Origin: Lachnospiraceae bacterium
GTDB taxonomy: Bacteria; Bacillota; Clostridia; Lachnospirales; Lachnospiraceae
DNA length: 64,000 nucleotides
Direction of reading: 5' to 3'
NCBI GenBank assembly: GCA_910575275.1
Contig: CAJTEE010000002.1
Coordinates: 720,604-784,603, forward strand
Made by a program: the position numbers and the translations under genes. The first letter of the stretch is position 1. Every line of letters begins with the position of its first letter. A model generated the notes under the pieces. The model saw nothing but the letters and a program-made list of their open reading frames with translations. It was not told the DNA's origin and made no database searches. Positions 15,742 to 24,975 of this stretch are shown here, in pieces.

Positions 15742-17625
15742 TTACAGATTGGGCGTGATCTGCCCTACGTCTCCCGGGCCGACAGACGTCTCCGGCGTCG
15801 GGTTTCCCCCCGCAGGGCCTCCCGGACCTCCCAGGTTCTGATTCTGCTGTCCGGCGGGACCATGCAGATTTTCCGGAGCCGTCGGCAGCGTGGGCTCGGT
15901 CACATCTCCCGGACCCGGCGACGTCGTTTCATCCGGCTCAAAGCCTGGCCCCTGGTAGTTGTACGTCGGTGATGTCTCCGTCGGAGCGACAGTCGGAGCA
16001 ATGGAGGATTCGGACGGGCTCTCTGACTCACTGCTCTCCCCCTCCGAGGTTTCTCCCTCCGACGTCAGTACCGTCCCGGAGGTATTCCGCTTGACAGTGG
16101 CCGGTTTTCCGTTGTAAACACTCGTATGGAGCAGTACCTCGCTGACAACGGCCCCATCCTTTTTCGTGATCAGGTTCGTTACCCACACGCTTCCCGGAGT
16201 CGCAGCCTTTACTTCCTCCTCGAGATCGAGCTCCATGTACGGGTCCTCCTCATACTCGGGCTTGGGCGGATCAAGCTCTTTGGTCTTTTTTGAGCTCATG
16301 GACAGCGTCACGCCCTCCTCAAGGATCGGATTTCCGTAAATGGATATAATTAGCTTCCGGTCGGAAAAGCTGGTCTTGATTCCGACCGCCGTCTTGGAAT
16401 TATTGACAAATTTCATATCCGGCCCGGAATGGCCGTCATAGCTGACCATCGCATCCTCGCCCGGCGTCACATAGGATGGCTCGTAGCTGTGCGCATGGCG
16501 CTCTGTCGTCTTGAGCCCCGCAAACACCACCGCGTTATAGAGTGTGGACGATACCTGACAGACGCCGCCGCCCGGCTCCTCGACGAGTACGCCGTTCTGG
16601 TAGGCACCAGCCGGACGGTAGCCCTTGTCCGTGGTCCGGTTGCCCGTGGTCTGGTTGAAGGAAAACTCCTCGCCCGGCTGTAAAATGATGCCGTTTAACG
16701 CAGACGAGGCAATCCGGATATTCTCATTACGGTCCTTGTTGCTCGTCGTGGTGGTCGTGAAGGTACCGATGCGCTTAAAGTTCGCCTTCGCCTCCTCCTC
16801 GGAGACCTCCGGCTGCACAATCTCAGCCTCGGCCTCGATGGCTGTCTGATAGTCCTCTGCCGTCAGCCGTTTCATGATGTCCTCCACGAGCTTTTCACGC
16901 TTGATCATGACGCCACTCTCGGCCCCGGCGAAAATAAATTCATTGGTTTCTTTATTATAGGAAGAAATGGATCCGTTCCTCGGCTCCTTATCCCAGTCGG
17001 CTGCGATTATGTCCACCTGAGTCTTTACATGGTCTTCAAGGCCCTTGGCGTCGGCCGTGTATGTACCGGCCTCTCCCTTTTCAAACGCCTCGGTCAGGAC
17101 CATTTCGACCTTGCTCTCCATCATATTCGGGAGCTCCTTCTCCTCACCGTCATACACGATCCGCACATCCCATCCGATCGCCTCCAGGACCTTGGCCTTG
17201 GCCTCGCTTTTTGTCAGGCCGTTTACCGAGACACCGTTCACCGTAATCTCCGCGTTCACCTCAGTCTCCGGCTCGATCGTTTCGGTCGTGCTCTCCGCCT
17301 CGCTGTTTTTCGCACAGCCGCGCAGACCCACGGCAATACACAGAATCAGGATCAAGACCCCGATTCCGATCAAAAGAAGTTTGGCCAGATCCGGCCCCTG
17401 ACGTTTTTTCTTTCTGCGTTTATAGTTTGTCGTCGAATGTCGGTCTGAGGACGCGCCGCCCGCATGGCTTCGCGCATTTTTCACTGCCTGTATCCTCTCC
17501 TCGCTGCTCCTCCCCGACGGAGCGGTTTTTCGCGTCCTGGCCGTACCTGTTGTGCCCCTTCTCGAGTCCGTGCCTCTTTCCGTGCTGCGGTTCCCCCCGC
17601 CTCTGCTTCTGTTTATCTCGTTCAT
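15742..17625 (-). CDS. VanW family (YoaR-like) membrane-anchored protein
   Basis: A 627-residue protein with one membrane helix. A basic, Arg/Ser/Gly-rich cytoplasmic head of about 85 residues is followed by a helix at about 85-105 (LLLIGIGVLILILCIAVG) and an external region with a peptidoglycan-binding-type module (VNGVSVNGLTKSEAKAKVLE). The VanW domain follows (about 300-430: ILQPGEEFSFNQTTGNRT, EEPGGGVCQVSSTLYNAV, PSYVTPGEDAMVSYDG), then a G5-like segment and a Ser/Glu/Pro-rich tail. VanW proteins occur with vancomycin clusters and widely in Firmicutes; biochemical role unsettled. The ribosome site is weak (GGTGA). It looks monocistronic. Confidence 0.85.
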   Translation of the reverse strand: MNEINRSRGGGNRSTERGTDSRRGTTGTARTRKTAPSGRSSEERIQAVKNARSHAGGASSDRHSTTNYKRRKKKRQGPDLAKLLLIGIGVLILILCIAVGLRGCAKNSEAESTTETIEPETEVNAEITVNGVSVNGLTKSEAKAKVLEAIGWDVRIVYDGEEKELPNMMESKVEMVLTEAFEKGEAGTYTADAKGLEDHVKTQVDIIAADWDKEPRNGSISSYNKETNEFIFAGAESGVMIKREKLVEDIMKRLTAEDYQTAIEAEAEIVQPEVSEEEAKANFKRIGTFTTTTTSNKDRNENIRIASSALNGIILQPGEEFSFNQTTGNRTTDKGYRPAGAYQNGVLVEEPGGGVCQVSSTLYNAVVFAGLKTTERHAHSYEPSYVTPGEDAMVSYDGHSGPDMKFVNNSKTAVGIKTSFSDRKLIISIYGNPILEEGVTLSMSSKKTKELDPPKPEYEEDPYMELDLEEEVKAATPGSVWVTNLITKKDGAVVSEVLLHTSVYNGKPATVKRNTSGTVLTSEGETSEGESSESESPSESSIAPTVAPTETSPTYNYQGPGFEPDETTSPGPGDVTEPTLPTAPENLHGPAGQQNQNLGGPGGPAGGNPTPETSVGPGDVGQITPNL

Positions 17626-17943
17626 TCCATTTCACCCGTCTATATTTCTTATATTTTTATGATCCGATTGATTTTTTCAGACAGCTTATTTTCCCAACAT
17701 AACAGGATGTAGTAGCTGTCCGCATATAAGTATAGCATAAATAGTGGAAAATGGAATAACATAATTCTTAAATTTATGTTACTGTTGTGTTACATTAGTG
17801 CCGTTCAGGTACAGCTAGGCACTTGCTATACTGATCGTATGATATCCTCAGTGGGCAAGGGAACACTCTGCAAGACCTTCAAATGCCGCTCTAGGCAAGT
17901 TTCATGGATTTTGCCGTACAGCAACGCCACCCGAACCATACCT
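17626..17943. other. Upstream region of the VanW-like gene, no gene
   Basis: About 320 bp, AT-rich near the gene (17640-17780). Minus-strand frames between 17826 and 17943 continue the decayed gene to the right in a different phase, but without recognisable motifs. Confidence 0.4.
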
Positions 17944-18336
17944 TTACACGGCATCGCAGGTAAACCAGTTGTCGGTCCGCTCCATAATCTCTCTGGCGTA
18001 CGCCGGATCCTGCTCCATACGCGCCTGTATATCGGAGTGAATGACGACAGTCTCGCTCCCAGGCGGGACCTTGCCCAGTTCATGGATCTTTCTGGGCGCA
18101 ATAAACTGGCCGCCAGTCGATCCGTAAAAGGGATTTTCTCCTTCCGGCTGCCAGTTCTCCAGCTTTTTTGCCTCCTCATCCCCGGACTGATACAGCAGGT
18201 AATGCGGATAATCGTTTCTGGTCTTCCAGCAGCTGCTCGCATCGAATATGTGATAGGCCAGATCAGAATATTTCGCCCTCAGCATAGATTCGAGCGAAGA
18301 TGCTGCCTCAAACGATTCTCTCCGCCTGCTAGAGCG
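17944..18336 (-). pseudogene. Decayed gene fragment of unknown family
   Basis: The frame is open from about 18336 to a stop at 17944 and looks protein-coding: YSDLAYHIFDASSCWKTR, PHYLLYQSGDEEAKKLE, GSETVVIHSDIQARMEQD, AREIMERTDNWF. There is no credible ribosome site at the internal ATG (18285), and the frame runs upstream into a run of nine C (18341-18349, nine G on the coding strand). I read it as a gene that lost its 5' end and probably its 3' end. I do not recognise the family. Alternatively it is a phase-variable gene whose start lies beyond the homopolymer. Confidence 0.45.
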
Positions 18337-18349
18337 ACAGCCCCCCCCC

Positions 18350-18821
18350 TCCCCAATCAGGCCAGTCTTTGATGAACCGGAAAAATATTCCGGGTTCTTC
18401 CAAATGGCGGAGGCCTGCAGAGGAGGACTGATTTAAGCTTGTCTTTTTTTCCGCCTTATACTATAATAATATATACTATAATAATTTTATAAACAGTTGC
18501 AGCCTGGCCCGATAATCGGATTGCAGCATGTCTGTCCCTTTTAACTTCCGCGGTCAGCTTTGCCGGATACCGGAGTTTAAGACGGTTCGCGTTTATGCAT
18601 TTGGTGCAAGATGGTTCCTGCTCCTTCAGAAATGGGGCAAATAGAGGGTGTATATTCCGTAACAGTATATCTCAGCCAAATGACAAATTTTTCTGTCTGT
18701 ACGAGCCGGGCTTCTGGTACAGCGGTTATGACAACTCGCTCAAAATAAGCGGCTGCTAAAACACACGGTGCTGTCCGGACAGGAGTTCGGATCTGCCCCG
18801 ACAGAAAGAAGGGATCTCTGC
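18350..18821. other. Intergenic region with no supported gene
   Basis: About 470 bp before the PHP gene. It has an AT-rich block at 18455-18495 with repeated TATACTATAATAAT-type sequence that could hold a promoter. Frames on either strand lack starts with ribosome sites. Confidence 0.4.
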
Positions 18822-19670
18822 ATGAAAACCGTTGATTTACACACTCATTCCACCGCATCTGACGGCTCCGTGGCGCCAAAGGAGCTTGTGGCCATGGCCG
18901 CCAGACAGGGCCTTTCAGCGATTGCGGTCACGGACCACGATACGCTTTCCGGCATCGACGAGGCGTTAGAGGCTGCCGAACACTTTGGCATCGAGGTTAT
19001 CCCCGGTGTTGAGATCTCCTGCGTCTGGCAGGAGAAAGAGCTCCACATGCTCGGCTTCTATATCGACCACAAAAATCCGGCGCTGAACCGCTTCCTGGCC
19101 GAGGCCGTCGAAAAACGAGCCGAACGCAACCGCAGCATGCTGGCTGCCTTTCAGGCGGACGGCTTTGACCTTACGATGGAGGATCTGACCTGCGGCTATC
19201 CCGAGACTACGATCACACGTGCCCACTTTGCCCGGGCACTGCTTTCCCACGGTTACGTAAGCTCCATCGATCAAGCTTTTAAAAAATACTTAAATCCTGG
19301 CAGGCCCTATTACCGCGACCGTGAAAAGGTTTCTCCCGAGGAATCCATTGCCGCCATCCGGGCTGCGGGCGGCTTCCCAGTACTCGCCCACCCCTGCCAG
19401 TACAAGCTCGGATGGGCAAAAACAGAGGAGCTGATCGCGCTTTTGAAGGAAGCCGGACTCCGCGGCCTGGAATGCTTCCACTCCTCCAACAATCAGGAGG
19501 AAAGCCGCAAGCTCCGCAGCCTCGCCATGAAATATGGCCTGGCCCCCACCGGGGGCTCTGATTTTCACGGCAAGGCCAAGCCCGACATTGAACTTGGAAA
19601 AGGCCGCGGGAGACTGATCGTCCCGGCCCTTTATTTAGACGATATTAAGCTCGCTATGTTCCTCGCATGA
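18822..19670 (+). CDS. PHP domain metal-dependent phosphoesterase
   Basis: A 282-residue PHP-family hydrolase of the TrpH/YciV type. The first metal motif DLHTHSTASDGS lies at residues 4-15; AVTDHDTLSGIDEA, IPGVEISC, PVLAHPCQY and GGSDFHGKAKP supply the other metal ligands. Characterised relatives remove phosphate from 3',5'-nucleoside bisphosphates or 5' RNA ends; which substrate applies here is inference. The ATG at 18822 has AAGAAGGGA upstream and fits the family start. It stands alone on the plus strand, convergent with the gene fragment at 19681. Confidence 0.9.
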   Translation: MKTVDLHTHSTASDGSVAPKELVAMAARQGLSAIAVTDHDTLSGIDEALEAAEHFGIEVIPGVEISCVWQEKELHMLGFYIDHKNPALNRFLAEAVEKRAERNRSMLAAFQADGFDLTMEDLTCGYPETTITRAHFARALLSHGYVSSIDQAFKKYLNPGRPYYRDREKVSPEESIAAIRAAGGFPVLAHPCQYKLGWAKTEELIALLKEAGLRGLECFHSSNNQEESRKLRSLAMKYGLAPTGGSDFHGKAKPDIELGKGRGRLIVPALYLDDIKLAMFLA

Positions 19671-19680
19671 CAGTTTGACA

Positions 19681-19898
19681 CTATCTTTTTTCATAAATCA
19701 ACTCAGCCATGCCATTCATATGTCTGGCTTCCGCCAGGCGAAGCTTAATTTCCTGTTTACCGGCGTAAAAGAAAGGGATCCCATCCCCCAGGATCGTCGG
19801 AATGATCGTAATAAAATATTTGTCAATTAAGTTTTTCTGCATGAGTTGATTTGCAATATCCGCCCCGCCGCAGATCAAAATATCCTTTTTCCCTTCCT
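19681..19898 (-). pseudogene. C-terminal fragment of a RibD-type reductase
   Basis: About 70 codons with the C-terminal part of a dihydrofolate-reductase-like RibD_C domain: KKDILICGGADIANQL, ITIIPTILGDGIPFF, KLRLAEARHMNGMAELIYEKR (last segment truncated here in meaning, not sequence). The N-terminal 100 or so residues, including the cofactor-binding start, are missing. The frame begins directly at the end of the siroheme gene (its stop at 19899), so a deletion has probably fused the remnant to that gene. Not expected to be functional. Confidence 0.7.
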
Positions 19899-20375
19899 TT
19901 AAGATTCAACGTCAGAAATAATTTTCCGGACAGCCGCCGTGAGGGCGGCTGCTTTTTTGTGATCCGTTCCGCCCGCAGTGATGCCCACGACTGTCTCCCC
20001 CTCTTTCACGAGACCGGGAAAATAAAAGTCACAATTTCTCCGATCCGAAGCATCATTGACGGGGATCCCCAGACGGCGGCAGTCCCAAACCACTACCTGA
20101 TTCACAGCGGGGTTGGCAGCCGCCAGCACAAAGACAGGTCTTTTGACGGCCTCAGCCAGCCTCTCCAGCTCTGCAGTTTTATATTCCTTCTGCCGCCACG
20201 CGATTTTTCCTTCCTTATATAAGGAAGCAAGTCCCCCATCAATCCTCGGCGATACTATCGTAATCATGCAGCCAAACTCCGACAGCGTTTCGATCCGGCG
20301 CGCCGCCACCCTGCCGCCTCCAATCACAATGATCTGTTTCTCTGCAAGCTCGACAAACAGTGGAAAAAATGCCAT
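19899..20375 (-). CDS. Precorrin-2 dehydrogenase / sirohydrochlorin ferrochelatase-like
   Basis: A 158-residue Met8/CysG-N type protein of siroheme synthesis: NAD-dependent oxidation of precorrin-2, with possible iron insertion. The Rossmann motif IVIGGGRVAARRIETL is at residues 15-30, and NDASDRRNCDFYFPG carries the conserved Asp. At about 158 residues it is shorter than Met8 (over 200) and lacks most of the C-terminal dimerisation/chelatase part, as in many clostridial versions. The ATG at 20375 follows AGGAGGCG. No other siroheme gene is adjacent. Confidence 0.85.
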   Translation of the reverse strand: MAFFPLFVELAEKQIIVIGGGRVAARRIETLSEFGCMITIVSPRIDGGLASLYKEGKIAWRQKEYKTAELERLAEAVKRPVFVLAAANPAVNQVVVWDCRRLGIPVNDASDRRNCDFYFPGLVKEGETVVGITAGGTDHKKAAALTAAVRKIISDVES

Positions 20376-20597
20376 TTAAAACGCCTCCTGTAAATTCGAA
20401 CGATAAAAAATGGAATTTTTACCCTATTTTTACCGTCCCTTCTATGATTTTTCCATATTTTCCCTCTATAGTTCATAAAATAAGGAAAAAAGATCGTTAA
20501 AATTTTATCCATTTCGTCCATTGTTTTTTTCTCATTCCTCTGCTAATATGTTGTTTGTTCGAAGGAACGAATCGAACAGACATTGCTGAAGGAGGTA

Positions 20598-20846
20598 ATG
20601 ATGATGAAACTGAAACTGAAAAATATATCCAATCTTGACAGCTTCTTTGATGTGGTGAATAAGTGCGACGGCGCCGTAGAAATGAATCTTCCCGAGGGCG
20701 GCAGCGTCAACTTAAAATCCAAGCTGAGTCAGTATTTCTCCATGGCGACTGTATTTTCAAACGGAAAAATTGACGAGATCGACCTGACTACGCATAATTC
20801 GAAAGATTCGGAGCGCCTGGTTCATTACATGGTCCAGGGCTGCTAA
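20598..20846 (+). CDS. Small HPr-like protein of unknown role
   Basis: About 80-82 residues. It begins at one of three consecutive ATG codons after AAGGAGG, the last (20604) having the best spacing. The pattern NLDSFFDVVNKCDGAVEM ... SVNLKSKLSQYFSMA ... GKIDEIDLTTHN resembles an HPr-like alpha/beta fold; the N-terminal region carrying the phosphorylatable His of HPr is absent, so sugar phosphotransfer is unlikely. Its last 59 bp overlap the 3' end of the convergent alanyl-tRNA editing gene. A TTGTTT-TAATAT pair near 20521-20550 is a possible promoter. Confidence 0.7.
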   Translation: MMMKLKLKNISNLDSFFDVVNKCDGAVEMNLPEGGSVNLKSKLSQYFSMATVFSNGKIDEIDLTTHNSKDSERLVHYMVQGC

Positions 20847-21996
20847 ACCCTTTCTCTTTCAGGATGGCGCAGAGCCTTTCTTTTGCCATAAGGAAGCTCC
20901 CCTGCGCCATCTGCATACTCCCACCGCCCTTTCCGTTTAAAAGGGCATTTAACTCCTTTGATAAAAGGCGCATATCCTCGCTTTGGCTTCCCAGGACATA
21001 CAAAAATCCCCCGTCTGTCCGGGCCAGTGCGAGGATTGTTTTTGCCTTTTTTTCCTCCAGGATGCGGTTTGCAAGCTGGCGGAGCCGCAGTGCATCAAAA
21101 CCCAGTTCGATGACAAACAGGCGATCCCCGTTCTCTTTAAGCCGTCCGACCTTATATTCAATCAGCTCTCTGCTGCTTTCTGCAAGCTTCGCCTTCAAGG
21201 CCTCCTGCTCCTTCTTCATGTGCTCAACCGCCTCCGCGATCTCCCCTGGCTTTGCCGACAAAAGCACCGAGACCTTTTGTACCTCTCTACGCCGCTTCTC
21301 ATAATCCCTTGCAGCCTTTTCCCCGCACACCAGCGAGATCCGCATACCGCCCTTATAATGCATCATGGACAGGAATTTAACGATTCCGATCTCCCCGGTG
21401 CGCGTCACATGGGTCCCGCAGCAGGCACAGGTATCGCCACCCGGGATGCGCACGATACGCACGTCGCCCACGAGCTCCTTTTTGCTGCGGTATTCCATGT
21501 CGGCAAGTTCGGCCCTGGACGGAAAATATGCCCGAACCTCCAGATTTTCCCACAGCATCCGGTTTGCCGTCTCCTCAATCTCCATGAGCTCATCCCAGGT
21601 AAGCTCGCCGTTTACGTCGATCGTGACCTCGTCCTCTCCCATGTGGAAACCCACATTGTCATATCCGAACCGCGCGTGAATGAGCCCCGAGACCAGATGC
21701 TCGCCAGAGTGCTGCTGCATATGGATAAAGCGGCGCTCCCAGTCAATCTCTCCGTTTATCACGCTCCCGACCGCCAGCTCTCCTTCCGTGTAATGCACGA
21801 TCCCGTCGCCCCGCTCGTGTACGTCAAAAACCCGCACTCCACCGAGAACCCCTGTATCCGCCGGCTGGCCGCCTCCCTCCGGATAGAACGCCGTCTGATC
21901 CAAAATGACCTCAAAGCCCTTCTTTCCCCTCCCACACGACAGGACCGTGCCGGTGAAGGTCTTTAAATATGGTGAATCATAATATAATTTATTCAT
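20788..21996 (-). CDS. Alanyl-tRNA editing protein (AlaX-L type)
   Basis: About 402 residues, homologous to the editing and C-terminal parts of AlaRS. It deacylates tRNA-Ala mischarged with Ser or Gly. The N-terminal barrel has AFYPEGGGQPADTGVLGG, the metal site has HMQQHSGEHLVSG, and C-C-G-T-H occurs in CACCGTHVTRTGEIG. A coiled coil leads to a DHHA1-like end (NALLNGKGGGSMQMAQGS). The ATG at 21996 follows AGAGGTG; an upstream extension is less likely. Its 3' end overlaps the small HPr-like gene in antisense by 59 bp. Confidence 0.92.
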   Translation of the reverse strand: MNKLYYDSPYLKTFTGTVLSCGRGKKGFEVILDQTAFYPEGGGQPADTGVLGGVRVFDVHERGDGIVHYTEGELAVGSVINGEIDWERRFIHMQQHSGEHLVSGLIHARFGYDNVGFHMGEDEVTIDVNGELTWDELMEIEETANRMLWENLEVRAYFPSRAELADMEYRSKKELVGDVRIVRIPGGDTCACCGTHVTRTGEIGIVKFLSMMHYKGGMRISLVCGEKAARDYEKRRREVQKVSVLLSAKPGEIAEAVEHMKKEQEALKAKLAESSRELIEYKVGRLKENGDRLFVIELGFDALRLRQLANRILEEKKAKTILALARTDGGFLYVLGSQSEDMRLLSKELNALLNGKGGGSMQMAQGSFLMAKERLCAILKEKGFSSPGPCNEPGAPNLSNYA

Positions 21997-22021
21997 AGGA
22001 ATGCACCTCTTTTCATTTACC

Positions 22022-22048
22022 AAAAAGCCCGGCCGCTAAAGGCCGGGC
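22022..22048 (-). terminator. Terminator after the broken transglutaminase gene
   Basis: GCCCGGCC-GCTAAA-GGCCGGGC is a perfect 8-bp stem followed on the minus strand by TTTTT. It sits 25 bp upstream of the AlaX start. Confidence 0.85.
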
Positions 22049-22100
22049 CCGTTTTCCATAATTGAGTTCGCTCCGCCTATTACAGGCTTTCACCCTTTTT

Positions 22101-23248
22101 TTAAAATCCAAAAGAGTCGGTACCCCACTTGCCGGTATTCAGTGCGCACTCCGACCCACGGATATGACAGGAGTCCATCAGACCGTCATACTGTGAATTT
22201 CCGTCTCCCCAGGTTGCGTCTACATGATACCAGGTCCCGTCCACCTTAACGACATTCCAGCCATGGCCCACGCCATTATATTCACGATCTATCTCCGTCT
22301 TGCATTCCAGTCCGGTTATGTCACAGAGGAGCTGATACAAGTCCGCATAATCCTAGCATACTCCTGTATCCGCAAGCAAAGCCGTAATATACTTAATATG
22401 AAGCCTAGAATTGTCCTTCGCAACAACATGCGCCTGCTTTGTATGAGAATACTCCAAATATTCCTCCACCTTCTTTTCCAGATGGAGCGCCAGCTCCCGC
22501 TCGCCCATATTCTCCGTACCCGCGGTCGCCCAATCTAAGAAATTTTTATAGACCTTATACACGTCCCGCTGAGAGAGTAAATAGACCGTCTCTCCAGTCT
22601 TATCTTTTTCCTCATATATGGTAAGCCCCTTCTTTCTGGCTCCGGATAATACCTGGTAATCCCCGTCGTCCACCAGCTTTAATTCATTTGGCTTATAATA
22701 CAGCGGATGGTTATTCGCATCTGTCCTGGAATACGCGTCTTTATTAAATACATACTTCTGATTGAATTCCAGTTTTTCCTGCGGATATACCTCATTCGCT
22801 CTGAAATACAAAAATGCCAGGGAAGTCGGACGAATCCATACTTGTTGCTTAGCCGCGCTCTGGTAATCAATATAATGCATATAATTCTTGACCTGCCCCT
22901 GCATATCCATAACCGGCTCACGTGCAACCAGCGTGATGTATTCACTGCCCGTCAAATATTTGGTATCTCCTGTCTCTAAATATTTCAGGAAAAAGTTGGA
23001 CCCCCTCTCATAGTCCCGCCACAGAATCTTAGCCCGGTCGCCCTCCGGTTCCGCTGAAATAAACGAAGTACGTTCCCCCTTATAATTCACCCAATATCCG
23101 TCCTCTGAAACCGTATTGCGCAGCCTGTTGCCGCTGTCATCCAGGTAGTATTCTCCCCCCCCTGCTGCACCCACGACGCTCCGTACGCCGGCGTACACGC
23201 TATGAGGGCTGCTGCTGAAACTGCTGCCAAAAGCCTCATTCTTCTCAT
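22101..23248 (-). pseudogene. Secreted transglutaminase-like protein, doubly interrupted
   Basis: A start at 23248 (RBS AAAGGAGG) gives a clean signal peptide (MRRMRLLAAVSAAALIA) and then a frameshift at a run of eight G on the coding strand (23155-23162). Nine G would join it to the rest (GEYYLDDSGNRLRN). The body reads on to the catalytic motif ADTGVC, where an amber TAG (22353-22355) replaces the expected Gln codon CAG of GVCQDYA. The remainder (DYADLYQLLCDITGLE, GHGWNVVKVDGTWYHVDATWGD in two parts) is open to 22101. The repeat-like N-terminus suggests a surface protein. The G tract could instead permit phase variation, but the amber codon argues for decay. Confidence 0.85.
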
Positions 23249-23506
23249 AGGAATAGCCTCCTTTATTTTTATATATAGTATAACACCGCATTTTCTTCTT
23301 TGCAAGATGCAAGCGCCGACTTACGCAGGTGCAGGTTTCCTTAAGTGATTGAACATTCTCACAGGCGCTTTCAGCCGCAGATTCGCCTGAATTTCCTTTG
23401 AAGACGGATGATTTGGGAATTGATTTATTGGATAAACAGGCGTATACTCAATAAATAGTATAAGAAGGAATTTAAAATCTTGGAAATTGGAAAAAGGAAA
23501 AAACGG

Positions 23507-24874
23507 ATGAAAAAGCAGATCTATCTTGGGATGGCCATATTTGCTTTGGCGGTAGCCGTGTTTTTTTGTGTGTTGACCGGCAGACAGTTTTTGAGCCTGA
23601 TGGCAGGGCCCAATGCAGTGACAGACGGTGTTCCTCTGGAGCAAATGGAAGGGCAATATATTACATACAGTGTAGCCCATCCGGTCGCCTCCTTTGTTGA
23701 GGAATATTATTCCGGCGATGAGGATCGCGTCAGAAGGATGGCCTATATCATCTACGACGAGGAACACCAGACATTTTTCAAGCTCATAGTTTCAGAGAAA
23801 CACAAGGGAACATTTGACACGCTCATGCGGGCTGTAAACCGGTCTCAGGAGCTGAAGGATAGCTGGGGAGACATGCAGGCGTCCGAGGAGCGTCCAGTGG
23901 AGGTGGCAGGCTCCCTTAGGCTTGTGGAAGGATCAGAGCCGATTCTCCAGATTGTGGATGCCCTAATGGGGGAGGACTCCTACAGCACGGCAGAAATGAA
24001 TGAGCTGGCCCTTTCACAGATCGGCTGGTATGTGCTGGAGGACCAGACCGTGGCTGGAATCCCTTTCTTAAATCTTCGGATCTGTGCCATAGCAATCGGG
24101 ATAAGCCTTTTAACCTTTTTGATCTACCTGCTCCTTCTGGCAAAGAAAAGCGGGGCCGCCGCAATGGGAAGCTATTCTAAAGATGTGGTGACACAGCTTT
24201 TGGAAAGGCAGCGTGCCTGGCTTGTACCATGGTGTGAAAGGGCAGGGACAAAGCAGAGCGGGATGGCCATCCTCTTTCTGGCCGGCGCCATGGCCGCGTT
24301 AACCGCCCTGGGGCTTTTTGTCGGATATTCCATGGAGAATGTGATGACCTGCCATCTTCCCATGGGAAGCATCATAGGCGAACTGGGTGCAATCGTGCTG
24401 TTAACGGGCGCCAAATTCTCCTTGAATCCTGACAAGCTTTTAAAAAGCTGCCTAAAAAATCTGGAGCGGGCGCTTCCCGCACGGGCAGAGCGCGAGCAGG
24501 CGGCCAGAGAGCTTTTGGACACCTCCCGGGAATGGGCGATTCTGGAAACGAGCAAGGAGAATATCTGGTATGGTCTGGCAGGGGAGCATTACTGGATGAT
24601 TCTGGCAGGAAGCGGAATGGCTTTTGTGGCGGAGGCGGACCGGATTGGGAGGATCACATCCGATACCATATCAGGGCAATTCCGCAGCGGCAAGGTCCGG
24701 GTAAACTATACCTATTATATCGTACAGATCTACTACAAAGATTCCACGAAGAAAAAAGGACCCGATGTGGAAATCAACTTTGACACGGAAGCCGCGGCAG
24801 GACAATTCTTGCTGCTGGCACGCAAACGCCTGGGAAACCGGGCAGATGAAATCATCTATAAGGGGTGGCGGTAA
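23507..24874 (+). CDS. Multi-pass membrane protein of unknown function
   Basis: About 455 residues. A membrane helix at 5-24 (YLGMAIFALAVAVFFCVL) precedes an external region of about 165 residues. Further helices are near 197-217 (AIAIGISLLTFLIYLLLLA), 255-275 and 290-310, and a C-terminal cytoplasmic part follows with EHYWMILAGSGMAFVAEADR. The repeated architecture is known from Lachnospiraceae proteins of no assigned role; I cannot name the family with confidence. The ATG at 23507 has AAGGA upstream. The gene stands alone and ends at a bidirectional terminator. Confidence 0.75.
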   Translation: MKKQIYLGMAIFALAVAVFFCVLTGRQFLSLMAGPNAVTDGVPLEQMEGQYITYSVAHPVASFVEEYYSGDEDRVRRMAYIIYDEEHQTFFKLIVSEKHKGTFDTLMRAVNRSQELKDSWGDMQASEERPVEVAGSLRLVEGSEPILQIVDALMGEDSYSTAEMNELALSQIGWYVLEDQTVAGIPFLNLRICAIAIGISLLTFLIYLLLLAKKSGAAAMGSYSKDVVTQLLERQRAWLVPWCERAGTKQSGMAILFLAGAMAALTALGLFVGYSMENVMTCHLPMGSIIGELGAIVLLTGAKFSLNPDKLLKSCLKNLERALPARAEREQAARELLDTSREWAILETSKENIWYGLAGEHYWMILAGSGMAFVAEADRIGRITSDTISGQFRSGKVRVNYTYYIVQIYYKDSTKKKGPDVEINFDTEAAAGQFLLLARKRLGNRADEIIYKGWR

Positions 24875-24918
24875 AATCCGAACCATTTGAATGAAAGATA
24901 GCCTGTTAGGAACAATTT

Positions 24919-24957
24919 GGCCCATCCTGTCCGATTTTTTCCGGACAGGACGGGCCT
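24919..24957. terminator. Bidirectional terminator between convergent genes
   Basis: GGCCC-ATCCTGTCCG and CGGACAGGA-CGGGCC form a stem of about 14 bp around six T, followed by TTTC on the plus strand. It serves the plus-strand membrane gene and possibly the minus-strand zinc-ribbon gene. Confidence 0.75.
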
Positions 24958-24975
24958 TTCTCCAGGAAGCAAAGC

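Noticed and set aside
18328-18342. CTAGAGCG near the poly-C tract as a MITE end
   Set aside because: The match stops after eight bases and no partner end is found nearby.
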